Part shown: positions 11,438 through 20,238 of the stretch, piece by piece
How positions within the stretch are numbered: the first letter of the stretch is position 1
How the letters are laid out: each line of letters opens with the position of its first letter
Assembly (NCBI GenBank): GCA_019187485.1
Contig: JABAQR010000040.1
Span: 1 to 43,527 of the forward strand
DNA length: 43,527 nt
DNA from: Lysobacterales bacterium
Lineage (GTDB): Bacteria; Pseudomonadota; Gammaproteobacteria; Xanthomonadales; SZUA-5
Reading direction: 5' to 3'
Notes under the pieces: model-generated
What the model saw: only the letters and a program-made list of their open reading frames with translations
Databases searched by the model: none
What the model was told of the DNA's origin: nothing
Program-made: the position numbers and the translations under genes

Positions 11438-12418
11438 TCACGGCGACAGCTCCGCTGCCCGCAGCTCGATCGCTCCGCCCTGCATGATCCGCGCTGCGAT
11501 CGCGCGTGTCGCCGGCCGGATCACGCTGGCATGGTTCGCACCGGGCACGCGCAGGCACACGATGCGCGGGTTCGATGTCGCCTCGCACAGTTCGATCAGG
11601 TCGGAAATCTTCGATGGTGCGTCCACGCCTTCGATGATCCAGGTCGGCACACCGATGTCGGCGAGCCAGTGGATCGGCGAGCGCAAGCGCAGTTCCAGCG
11701 GATCGAGGGAGGCGAAATCGACCGGCACGCGATCGCGCGGGTAGCGGTCCGCGCTCGCCACCGGACCGAAGGCGAACACGCCGGCGAATGGCCCGCCGGC
11801 GGCCGCGACCAGCAGCGCCAGGGTGCCGCCGCTGCCGTGGCCGCCGAGGTAGATGCGGGCCGGATCGATGTAGCGGATGCCGGCGTAATGGCGCGCGGCC
11901 GCGAGGACGTCGTCCACTTCACCGAGGAAGTACTCGTGCCGGCCACGTTGGCCATTGCCACCGCGCAAGGCGATGAAGGCCATCACCACGCCCGCCTCGC
12001 GGAAGGCGGACGCGCTGGTCTGGCCGGACTCCCAGAACTCTCCGAGCGAGTTGCTGTCGCCATCCTTCAGCCACAGGATCGCCGGATGACGGCGGCCGTC
12101 CGCCGGGTCCGCGGACACGTAGCCGGTGAGCGTGTAGCCCTGCGGGTTTTCGTAGTCGCTGCGCTGGAACAGGTGCACGGGCGGCGTCGCTGGCGGGCTC
12201 GGGGAGTCCTCGGGCACTGCGGCCGCAGTGCGGAAACCGCGTCGCGCACGCTCGAAGGCTGCCGCGCGCGACGCCTCCGGCGCAGCGAGCGGCTCGCTGG
12301 CGAGATCCGGCGCGGTGGTCGGCGCCGTGGCCGCAGGCGCCGGTGGCTTGCGCGGTGTCGGCAGCAGCAGCACCAACACCAGGCCGAGGACCAGGAACAC
12401 CCACCAGTAACGCGCCAT
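11438..12418 (-). CDS. Membrane-anchored alpha/beta hydrolase with altered nucleophile elbow
   Basis: The protein has 326 residues. One N-terminal helix (about 5-20, WWVFLVLGLVLVLLLP) is followed by a Pro/Ala-rich linker to about 80, so the domain is probably periplasmic and anchored. The rest looks like an S9-type alpha/beta hydrolase: PAILWLKDGDSNSLGEFW, RIYLGGHGSGGTLALLVA and a C-terminal GANHAS that would supply the histidine. The elbow I would expect is GGHSxGGT with Ser nucleophile; here the sequence is GGHGSGGT (192-199), with Gly at the nucleophile position and Ser one place later. The enzyme may be inactive or use a shifted serine. The start at 12418 is set by the anchor helix. Confidence 0.8.
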   Translation of the reverse strand: MARYWWVFLVLGLVLVLLLPTPRKPPAPAATAPTTAPDLASEPLAAPEASRAAAFERARRGFRTAAAVPEDSPSPPATPPVHLFQRSDYENPQGYTLTGYVSADPADGRRHPAILWLKDGDSNSLGEFWESGQTSASAFREAGVVMAFIALRGGNGQRGRHEYFLGEVDDVLAAARHYAGIRYIDPARIYLGGHGSGGTLALLVAAAGGPFAGVFAFGPVASADRYPRDRVPVDFASLDPLELRLRSPIHWLADIGVPTWIIEGVDAPSKISDLIELCEATSNPRIVCLRVPGANHASVIRPATRAIAARIMQGGAIELRAAELSP

Positions 12419-12460
12419 CGATGGCTCCGTCCGAATCGCAGTCGCGGACTCTAGCGCGGC

Positions 12461-12466
12461 TAGACT
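12461..12466 (+). promoter_or_regulatory. Putative -10 box of the nitrilase-family gene
   Basis: TAGACT lies 27 nt before the ATG at 12494, within a 75-bp divergent intergenic region. The -35 is not recognisable. Confidence 0.3.
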
Positions 12467-12493
12467 GGATCGCAGCCCCGCACGACCGATGTC

Positions 12494-13384
<891 letters not shown>

Positions 13385-13442
13385 GCGCAGCAGCCGTGGA
13401 GACGCTAGCCTTCGGCGCTCCCTCCGTCGCTGCGACCTCCCC

Positions 13443-14846
13443 GTGCCCCTGCGTAGTCTCTTCCTGCTGCTCGCCTTCGCCGGCGTCGCCGGTGCCGATC
13501 CACTGACCGACGCCGATTTCGCGATCGCCGTGCAATTGCGCGAACAGGCGCTTGCCGGCTCGTCGGCCTACGCGATCGTCGAGTCGCTGACCACCGAGGT
13601 CGGCCACCGCATGGCGGGATCGGCGAACGACGCCAAGGGCCGCGCGTGGGCCGTCGCGAAGTTCCGCGAGCTCGGCTACTCGCGCGTCTGGGTGCAGCCG
13701 GTTCGCTTCCCGGTGTGGGAGCGCGGCTTCGAGAATGCCGCAATCCTGTCGCCGCGCCCGCAGCCGCTGAACATCACGGCGCTCGGCGGCAGCATCGGCA
13801 CGCCGCCGGGCGGCGTGCGCGGCGCCGTGGTGCGCTTCGAGACCGCCGCCGACCTGGAGGCCGCGCCGCGCGGCTCGCTGGCCAGCAAGATCGCCTACGT
13901 GGCCAACCGCATGCAGCGCGCACGCGACGGCTCGGGCTACGGCGCTGCGGTGATCGCGCGCGCCCAGGGTGCGATCTACGCCGCCCGCGCCGGCGCCAGT
14001 GCGGTACTGATCCGCTCCATCGGCACCGACGAGCAGTCGCGCACGCCGCACACCGGCCAGATGCGCTACGACAACCTGCTGACACGGATTCCGGCGGCCG
14101 CGCTGGCGAGTGCCGACGCCGACGCGGTCGAAGCCGCGCTCGCGCAGGGAACGGTGGAGGTGAAGCTGGAGCTGGGCAGCCGCAAGCGCCAGGGTGAATA
14201 CACCTCTGCCAATGTGATCGGCGAGATCCCCGGCAGCGAGTTCTCCGACGAGGTGGTCGTGATCGGCGGCCATCTGGATTCCTGGGATCTCGGCACCGGC
14301 GCCATCGACAATGGCGTCGGGGTTGCGATCACCATGAGTGCGGGTGCGCTGATCGGCCGTTTGCCGCAACGCCCCAGGCGCAGCATCCGGGTGGTCGCTT
14401 TCGCCAACGAGGAGCAGGGCGTCTACGGCGGCAAGGCCTATGCGCGTCAGCAGGCCGAACACCTCGCGCAGCACGTGCTCGGCGCCGAATCCGATTTCGG
14501 CGGTGGGCGCATCTGGCGCTTGTCGACACGCGTGGCCGAATCCGCGTTGCCCATCGTCGAGCGAATGTACGAGGTGCTGCGGCCGCTCGGCATCGAGCGC
14601 GGCGACAACCTCGCCAGCGGCGGCGCCGATCTGTCCGCGATGCGCGATCTCGGCATGCCGATCATCGCGCTCGGCCAGGACGGCACCCGCTACTTCGACT
14701 GGCACCACAGCGCGCAGGACACCCTCGACAAGCTGCACCCCGAAGATCTGGACTACAACGTCGCCGTCTACGCCGCGATGGCCTACCTCGCCGCGCAGGC
14801 GGGACCGGTGTTCGGCCCGCTGCCGGCGGGCGCGCCCCGGAATTGA
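13443..14846 (+). CDS. Secreted M28-family metallopeptidase (carboxypeptidase Q-like)
   Basis: The protein has 467 residues. The GTG start at 13443 gives a clean signal peptide (PLRSLFLLLAFAGVAGA, cleavage near 18). A protease-associated-like insert covers about 115-245. The di-zinc M28 catalytic domain then shows His277 (GGHLDSWD), Asp289 (GAIDNGVG), Glu323/Glu324 (FANEEQGVYGG), Asp351 (ESDFGG) and His421/422 (DWHHSAQDT). All ligands are present, so an active aminopeptidase/dipeptidase in the periplasm or outside is expected. In-frame sequence upstream of the GTG would place Arg-rich residues ahead of the signal, so it was not used. It converges with the c-di-GMP protein across a 123-bp gap with no clear terminator. 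Confidence 0.92.
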   Translation: MPLRSLFLLLAFAGVAGADPLTDADFAIAVQLREQALAGSSAYAIVESLTTEVGHRMAGSANDAKGRAWAVAKFRELGYSRVWVQPVRFPVWERGFENAAILSPRPQPLNITALGGSIGTPPGGVRGAVVRFETAADLEAAPRGSLASKIAYVANRMQRARDGSGYGAAVIARAQGAIYAARAGASAVLIRSIGTDEQSRTPHTGQMRYDNLLTRIPAAALASADADAVEAALAQGTVEVKLELGSRKRQGEYTSANVIGEIPGSEFSDEVVVIGGHLDSWDLGTGAIDNGVGVAITMSAGALIGRLPQRPRRSIRVVAFANEEQGVYGGKAYARQQAEHLAQHVLGAESDFGGGRIWRLSTRVAESALPIVERMYEVLRPLGIERGDNLASGGADLSAMRDLGMPIIALGQDGTRYFDWHHSAQDTLDKLHPEDLDYNVAVYAAMAYLAAQAGPVFGPLPAGAPRN

Positions 14847-14969
14847 GGCGCGACCCGGCATCGACCAGCCGCTTCGCGGGGCCGACGGAACGAGGAACTC
14901 CTGCCCGCTCGACGCAATCCCGACGCGCGCGACGCCAGCCACATCCCGGCGCGCATGCGGCCGCAGCAC

Positions 14970-17564
14970 TCAGCCCATGCGTTCGCGCACGTAGCGCTCG
15001 AACTCCACCGCCGGCAGTGGGCGCGCAAAATAGAAGCCCTGGGCGTAGCGTGCGCCGAGATGCAGCAGGTAGTCGCGCTGTTCGGCGGTTTCCACGCCCT
15101 CGGCGACCACCGACAGCCCGAGCGCGCGCGCCATCTGCAGGATCGCCTCGCACAGATGGGCGTCGGTCGGATTCGAAGGCACGCCGTGCATGAAGTTGTG
15201 GCTGATCTTGATGCCGGCGATCGGCAGCCGGCGCAGGTAGCCGAGGGCGCTGTAGCCCTCGCCGAAGTCGTCGATGCTGATCGCCACGCCCATCTCGCGC
15301 AGCCGCGCGAGGGTCTGTTCGGTGGCCGGGGCGTCCTCGATGAGCGCGCGCTCGGTCATTTCCAGTTCCAGCGACTCGGGCGCCAGGCCCGTGGCCTCGA
15401 GCGCGTTGCGCACGCTGCGCTCGAAGTGCTCGCCGAGGAACTGGCGGAAGGAGACGTTGACGGCGACGTGGCCCAGCGGCAAGCCCAGCCCATGCCATTC
15501 GCGCAGTTGCCGGCAGGCCTGCTCCAACACCCAGGCGCCGATGCGGACGATGTCGCCGCTGGTCTCGGCGATCGGAATGAAGGTGTCGGGCGGCAGGTCG
15601 CCGAGCACGCGTGAGCGCCAGCGCAGCAAGGCCTCGGCGCCGATCACGCGGCCATCGCTCAGGTCGATCTTCGGCTGGTAGACGAGGTGGAACTCCTCGT
15701 TCTCGATCGCCCGTCGCAACTGGGTCTCGATCAGCAGCCGCTCCTTCAGTTGCAGCGCCAGCGCCGGCGAAAACATCTGCCAGTTGTTGCCGCCGCGCCG
15801 CTTGGCCTCGTACATCGCGACGTCGGCGTGATTCAGCAACTGTTGCGCGTTGAGGCCGTCGCCGGGGTAGCGCGCGATGCCGATCGAGGGCGTGATCACG
15901 AAGTCCTCGCCGGAGTGGCGAAAGGCTTCGCCAAAGGCGCTGCGGATCATTTCCACGACCTGCTGGACCGCCTCATCGCCGGAGGCCTCCGGCATCAACA
16001 CCAGGAACTCGTCGCCGCTGAAACGCGCGACCTGCACCGAGGACGGCAGCACCCCCGACAGACGCCGTGCGGCGGCGACCAGCAAGCGGTCGCCGGCGCT
16101 GTGACCGAGCAGATCGTTGACCACTTTGAAGCGGTCGAGATCCACGTACAGCAGCGCCGGGCCGGGATGGCCCTCGTTGCCCGCGAGCGCGGTCGCCAGG
16201 TTGGCGAGGATGGTGTCGCGGTTCAACAAGCCGGTCAGCGGATCGGTCTGCGCCTGCCGACGCAAACGGTCTTCCTCCAGCTTGCGCGCGGTGATCTCCT
16301 GAATGGTGCCGGTCAACTGGTAGGGCACGCCGTGGCGGCTCTGCGCGTAGCCGAGCACCCGCACCCACATCGTGCGCCCCTGGGGATAGGGCACACGCAC
16401 CTCGATATCCAGTGGCGTTCCGTCGTTCGCCGTGCGCGCGACCGCCGCCTCCAACCGCGCGCGATCGGCGCCGACCAGCATCGGGATCAAGCCTTCGTCG
16501 GCGACCGCCTGGGTGGGGTCGCGGCCGAGCAGCCGGTACAGGGCCTCGGTCCAGTACAGCGTGCGTTGCTTGAGATCGAGGGTCCAGCCGCCGATCCGCG
16601 CGAGCGCCTGGACCTCGTCGAACAGTTCGGCGGCGCGCTTGAGCTCGGTGACATCGCTGAACAGCGAGATCAGTTGGAATGGCCGCGACTCGCCATCGCG
16701 AAACTGCGGCACCACACTGATCGACACCCAGCGCCCGGCCCCGCTGCGGCGATCCACCAGGCCGAGCACGGTGGATTCGATGCGCTCACCGCTGCGCACC
16801 GCGCGCAGCACCGGATTGTCGGACCACTCGATGGGATGGCCGCCATCGTCGTAGAGATCCCAAACACCGAGACTCTGGCTCAGATCGAGCCTCCCGGTTT
16901 CGATCCCCAGAATGCGCGAAGCGGCTTCGTTCATCGACAGCACGCGACCGTCGCCGTCGTGCACGATGACGCCCTTGTCGACGGCGTCGAGCAGCGCCGC
17001 GTAGCGCTCTTCGCTGGCGCGCAGCTCGCGCTCGGCACGCAGGCGTTCGCTGATGTCGCGCGCAAGCGCGACAATCAGCTTGCGATCCTCCTCGTAGTAG
17101 GCGCGCGAATGCACTTCCACCGGGAAGCGCTCGCCGTTGCTGCGCGTGTTGGTGGTCTCCACGGTGGTGCTGCGTGCGATGTCCAGCTCTTCCCAGACGC
17201 GATCCATGTGATCGCGCGGAAGTTCGGGATTGAGGTCGTAGACCGTGCGTTGTCTCAGTTCGCTGCGGCTCCAGCCGTACATCCGCTCGGCTGCGTAGTT
17301 GGCATCGACGATGGCTCCCTGGCGATCGATCAGGGTAATCGCATCCGGTGCCGCATCGAACACGCCGCCGTAGCGTGAGACCGCCGAGCGACCGATGCGC
17401 AGCAACTCGCCGATGCGACGTGCGATCTCGGCCAGATCTTCGGCGACCAGGCCGCCGAGTTCGGCCTTGTGGCGCAGTTCGGCGAGCCAGTCGAGCAGCC
17501 CGCGAGCGATGCCGTCGACCTGGGTGCGGCGTGCCGCATAGGAACCATCGGTCACGGCTGCCAT
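14970..17564 (-). CDS. PAS-PAS-PAS-GGDEF-EAL cyclic-di-GMP protein
   Basis: This is a cytoplasmic protein of 864 residues with no membrane segment. A helical N-terminus (1-60) is followed by three PAS domains (about 66-176, 184-310 and 320-430), a GGDEF domain (about 435-600) and an EAL domain (about 605-860). The diguanylate cyclase motif is SGDEF (516-520), a variant that keeps the Gly-Asp/Glu-Glu-Phe core. No RxxD inhibitory site precedes it. The EAL domain keeps EAL (644-646), the Asn of VAVNVS, DDFG, the Lys of IKIS, AEGVE and the Gln of AQGF, so phosphodiesterase activity is likely. It may be bifunctional or act mainly as a PDE. HMG-CoA lyase lies 80 bp upstream on the same strand. Confidence 0.93.
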   Translation of the reverse strand: MAAVTDGSYAARRTQVDGIARGLLDWLAELRHKAELGGLVAEDLAEIARRIGELLRIGRSAVSRYGGVFDAAPDAITLIDRQGAIVDANYAAERMYGWSRSELRQRTVYDLNPELPRDHMDRVWEELDIARSTTVETTNTRSNGERFPVEVHSRAYYEEDRKLIVALARDISERLRAERELRASEERYAALLDAVDKGVIVHDGDGRVLSMNEAASRILGIETGRLDLSQSLGVWDLYDDGGHPIEWSDNPVLRAVRSGERIESTVLGLVDRRSGAGRWVSISVVPQFRDGESRPFQLISLFSDVTELKRAAELFDEVQALARIGGWTLDLKQRTLYWTEALYRLLGRDPTQAVADEGLIPMLVGADRARLEAAVARTANDGTPLDIEVRVPYPQGRTMWVRVLGYAQSRHGVPYQLTGTIQEITARKLEEDRLRRQAQTDPLTGLLNRDTILANLATALAGNEGHPGPALLYVDLDRFKVVNDLLGHSAGDRLLVAAARRLSGVLPSSVQVARFSGDEFLVLMPEASGDEAVQQVVEMIRSAFGEAFRHSGEDFVITPSIGIARYPGDGLNAQQLLNHADVAMYEAKRRGGNNWQMFSPALALQLKERLLIETQLRRAIENEEFHLVYQPKIDLSDGRVIGAEALLRWRSRVLGDLPPDTFIPIAETSGDIVRIGAWVLEQACRQLREWHGLGLPLGHVAVNVSFRQFLGEHFERSVRNALEATGLAPESLELEMTERALIEDAPATEQTLARLREMGVAISIDDFGEGYSALGYLRRLPIAGIKISHNFMHGVPSNPTDAHLCEAILQMARALGLSVVAEGVETAEQRDYLLHLGARYAQGFYFARPLPAVEFERYVRERMG

Positions 17565-17644
17565 TCCGCCGGTAGTGGCCCGCCTGAAGTGCCTGTCACG
17601 GTTGCCGGCCCTGCTGCGCTGGGTGGCGCAAGCCTAGCAGAGCC

Positions 17645-18547
17645 TCAAGCCGGATCGCGCCAGGCCTTGCCGACCTTGCTGCCGTTCTCGCGGCCGAGTC
17701 CGGCGCTGATCCAGCGTCCGGTCGCGACCAGCGCGGAAAGGTCGACACCGGTGTCGAAACCGAGACCGTGCAACAGGTAGACAACGTCCTCGCTGGCCAC
17801 GTTGCCGCTCGCACCGGCGGCATACGGACAGCCGCCGAGGCCGGCCACCGAGGCATCGACCACGCGCACGCCGGCCTCGACGCAGGCGTGCACGTTCGCC
17901 AGCGCCTGGCCCCAGGTGTCGTGGAAGTGCACCGCGAGCGCCGCCATCGGCACTTCCGCCGCGACCGCCTGCAGCATCTGCCGCGCCTTGCCCGCAGTGC
18001 CGACGCCGATGGTGTCGCCGAGCGAGACCTCGTAGCAGCCGAGTTCGTGCAGGCGCCGCGCGACGCGCACGACATCCGCCAGCGGCACCGCGCCCTGGTA
18101 AGGGCAGCCGAGCACGGTCGATACATAGCCGCGCACGCGCACGCCATCGGTGCGCGCCTGCTCCAGCACCGGCAGGAAGCGCGCGATCGATTCCTCGATG
18201 CTGGCGTTGATGTTGCGCTGGCTGAAGGCCTCGGAAGCGGCCGCGAACACCGCGACCTCGGCCACGCCCACCGCGCGCGCCCGCTGGTAGCCCTGCAGGT
18301 TCGGCGTCAGTACCGGGTAGCTCACGCCGGGGCGCTGGCGGATCGACGGATAGACCTCGGCGGCATCGGCCATCTGCGGCACCCACTTCGGGCTGACGAA
18401 ACTGGTGGCCTCGACCGTGCGGTGGCCAGCCGCCGCCAGGCGCTCGATCAACTCGACCTTGGTCGCCGTCGGTACCTGGCGCGCCTCGTTCTGCAGGCCG
18501 TCGCGCGGCCCGACCTCGACCAGGCGGATGGATTCGCTGCTCATCAT
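17645..18547 (-). CDS. mvaB: Hydroxymethylglutaryl-CoA lyase
   Basis: This enzyme cleaves HMG-CoA to acetyl-CoA and acetoacetate, the last step of leucine degradation. It has about 300 residues in a TIM barrel beginning LVEVGPRDGLQNE, where Asp and Arg of PRDG serve metal and substrate binding. It continues with TSFVSPKWVPQMAD, the His pair of VHFHDTWG, and the active-site loop SVAGLGGCPYAAGASGNVA carrying the catalytic Cys. The length suits the bacterial enzyme. The Met pair at 18547/18544 is the likely start; the frame is open further to 18601. No other leucine-degradation genes are in the window. Confidence 0.94.
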   Translation of the reverse strand: MMSSESIRLVEVGPRDGLQNEARQVPTATKVELIERLAAAGHRTVEATSFVSPKWVPQMADAAEVYPSIRQRPGVSYPVLTPNLQGYQRARAVGVAEVAVFAAASEAFSQRNINASIEESIARFLPVLEQARTDGVRVRGYVSTVLGCPYQGAVPLADVVRVARRLHELGCYEVSLGDTIGVGTAGKARQMLQAVAAEVPMAALAVHFHDTWGQALANVHACVEAGVRVVDASVAGLGGCPYAAGASGNVASEDVVYLLHGLGFDTGVDLSALVATGRWISAGLGRENGSKVGKAWRDPA

Positions 18548-18691
18548 CGTGGCCTGTGGCATGGACGCCCCGATGTTGGGGGATCGACGCTGCCGTTTCA
18601 ACGCGCTGCGCCGGCCGCCGCCGGCGCCCTCCGCGTCGAACGCCCCGACGCGCTGAACGGCATCGGTTCAGGTCGACTTTACGCAACTCGC

Positions 18692-18697
18692 TATACT
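18692..18697 (+). promoter_or_regulatory. Putative -10 box (TATACT) of the cyanophycinase gene
   Basis: TATACT is close to the sigma-70 consensus and lies 31 nt before the GTG at 18729. A weak TTCAGG 19 nt upstream is the only -35 candidate. Confidence 0.4.
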
Positions 18698-18719
18698 GCC
18701 GGGATTGCATGCATTTCCC

Positions 18720-18723
18720 GGAG
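18720..18723 (+). promoter_or_regulatory. Shine-Dalgarno GGAG that fixes a GTG start
   Basis: GGAG ends 5 nt before GTG 18729 and supports that codon over the in-frame TTG at 18705, which has no such site. Confidence 0.55.
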
Positions 18724-18728
18724 ACCCC

Positions 18729-19544
18729 GTGCCGGCACACAGCCTGTCCGAGCGTACGCGCGGATTCCTGATTCCCATCGGCGGTGCCGAGGACAAGGTC
18801 GGCGACACCAAGATCCTGAAGCGTTTCGTGCGTCTGTGCGGGCGCAAACCTTCGATCGCGATCATCCCGACGGCCTCGCGCCGCGACGATGCCGGCCGCG
18901 TCTACCAGGACTTGTTCAGTGGTTTCGAGGCCAGCGCCACCCGCGTGCTGCAATTCAGCCGCCGCGAGGATTGCGAGGACGAATCCGCACTCAGCGTGTT
19001 GAGCCAGTGCGACGGCGTGTTCATCACCGGCGGCAACCAGTTGCGGCTGTCGACGCTGATCGGCGGTACGCCCGTGGCGAAACTGCTGCGGCGACGCAAC
19101 GCCGACGGCATGCCGATTGCGGGCACCTCGGCGGGCGCGGCGATCATGCCGGCGCACATGATCGCCGGCGGCGAGGAAGGCGCGACTCCGCGCGCGGGCA
19201 TGGTCTCGCTGGCGCCGGGGCTCGGCCTGTCGAACAAGATCATGATCGACCAGCATTTCCGCCAGCGCGACCGCATCGGCCGCCTGCTGACGGCGCTGGC
19301 GCTGAATCCCTTCGCGCTCGCACTCGGCATCGACGAGGACACCGCCGCCTTCATCGGCCCGGACAACGTGCTCGAGGTGGTCGGCAGCAGCACCGTGCTG
19401 GTGCTCGACCCTTCCGAAGTGCGCCACTCGACGATGGCCGAGGCCGAGCACGGCGAGGCGGTCAGCATCACCAACGTGCGCCTGCACATCCTGATCCCGG
19501 GCATGCGCTACGACATCGACGCGCGCAAGGTGCTCGATCCTTGA
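18729..19544 (+). CDS. cphB: Cyanophycinase (S51 family)
   Basis: This 271-residue cytoplasmic serine exopeptidase is of the CphB type, which hydrolyses cyanophycin (multi-L-arginyl-poly-L-aspartate) to beta-Asp-Arg dipeptides. Family features are GFLIPIGGAEDK near the start, FITGGNQLRLSTLIGGT, the nucleophile Ser134 in AGTSAGAA, and IMIDQHFRQRDRIGRLL. Peptidase E, the closest relative, lacks the GGNQLRL and DQHF blocks, so cyanophycinase is preferred. The GTG start is supported by GGAG. No cyanophycin synthetase lies in the window. Its stop overlaps the TTG start of the GNAT gene (TTGA). Confidence 0.92.
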   Translation: MPAHSLSERTRGFLIPIGGAEDKVGDTKILKRFVRLCGRKPSIAIIPTASRRDDAGRVYQDLFSGFEASATRVLQFSRREDCEDESALSVLSQCDGVFITGGNQLRLSTLIGGTPVAKLLRRRNADGMPIAGTSAGAAIMPAHMIAGGEEGATPRAGMVSLAPGLGLSNKIMIDQHFRQRDRIGRLLTALALNPFALALGIDEDTAAFIGPDNVLEVVGSSTVLVLDPSEVRHSTMAEAEHGEAVSITNVRLHILIPGMRYDIDARKVLDP

Positions 19545-20023
19545 GTTTCACGATTCGCCCGATCGCACCCGCCGACGATGCAACGATGGCGGCGATCATC
19601 CGCAGCGTGATGCCGGAGTTCGGCGCCGGCGGTGCCGGATTCGCCATTCACGACCCGGAAGTGGCGGCGATGAGCGCGAACTACCAGGCACCGCGGCACC
19701 GCTACTTCGTCGTCGAGCGTGCGGGCCGGATCGAGGGCGGCGGTGGCATCGCACCGCTGGCCGGGGATCCCGGCGAGGTCTGCGAGCTGCGCAAAATGTA
19801 CTTCCTGCCCTCGCTGCGCGGCCTCGGCGCTGGCGCCGCGCTGATGCGTGAATGTCTGGAGTTCGCGCGTGCGGCCGGCTTCCGCCAGTGCTACCTGGAA
19901 ACCCTGACCGGCATGGACCGCGCCCAGGCGCTGTACGAACGCAATGGGTTCCGGCGCATCCCCGGTGCGCTCGGCCATACCGGACATTTCGGCTGCGACC
20001 GCTTCTATCTGCTGGATCTGTAG
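19541..20023 (+). CDS. GNAT-family N-acetyltransferase
   Basis: This 160-residue protein has a GNAT fold: FTIRPIAPADDATMAAIIR at the start, the acetyl-CoA pyrophosphate loop LPSLRGLGAGAALM (a R-x-x-G-x-G/A type), and the C-terminal CYLETLTGMDRAQALYERNGFRR. The acceptor substrate is unknown. The start is TTG at 19541, overlapping the cyanophycinase stop by 4 nt, so translation is probably coupled. That suggests a role linked to cyanophycin breakdown or to Arg/Asp metabolism (inference). No ATG lies upstream of the conserved beta-1 strand. Confidence 0.88.
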   Translation: MSFTIRPIAPADDATMAAIIRSVMPEFGAGGAGFAIHDPEVAAMSANYQAPRHRYFVVERAGRIEGGGGIAPLAGDPGEVCELRKMYFLPSLRGLGAGAALMRECLEFARAAGFRQCYLETLTGMDRAQALYERNGFRRIPGALGHTGHFGCDRFYLLDL

Positions 20024-20186
20024 GCCGCATGGCGAAGTGCCATGACGCGCTTGCGGTGGACCGGTCTTTCCATGCGGAAGCGCTCTCGTCGCTCCGCCAT
20101 GCCGCCCGCGTCGGCGCCTCCCGGCCGGAAGTCCGATTCACCCGGGGCTCGCGTGCGCCCCTGGCAGGCCCTGCGAGCGAGACTTG

Positions 20187-20192
20187 TATGAT
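20187..20192 (+). promoter_or_regulatory. Putative -10 box (TATGAT) of the metX-type gene
   Basis: TATGAT lies 46 nt before the ATG at 20239. It overlaps an alternative in-frame ATG pair (20188 and 20191), which would then lie upstream of the transcript start, so 20239 is preferred. Confidence 0.35.
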
Positions 20193-20238
20193 GCCCGCCC
20201 CGCACCCGTTCACGGGCGTCACCCGACCCGCGCATCCG

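Noticed and set aside
17645..18547. Isopropylmalate or homocitrate synthase
   Set aside because: The barrel is only about 300 residues without a LeuA regulatory domain, and the GLGGCPYAxGASGNVA loop is specific to HMG-CoA lyase.
17634..19487. Long minus-strand open frame across mvaB and the cyanophycinase gene
   Set aside because: It spans two clearly coding regions on different strands and has low-complexity composition without motifs.
18729..19544. Peptidase E (alpha-aspartyl dipeptidase)
   Set aside because: Same superfamily, but the GGNQLRLSTLIGGT and DQHF blocks and the 271-residue length fit cyanophycinase better.
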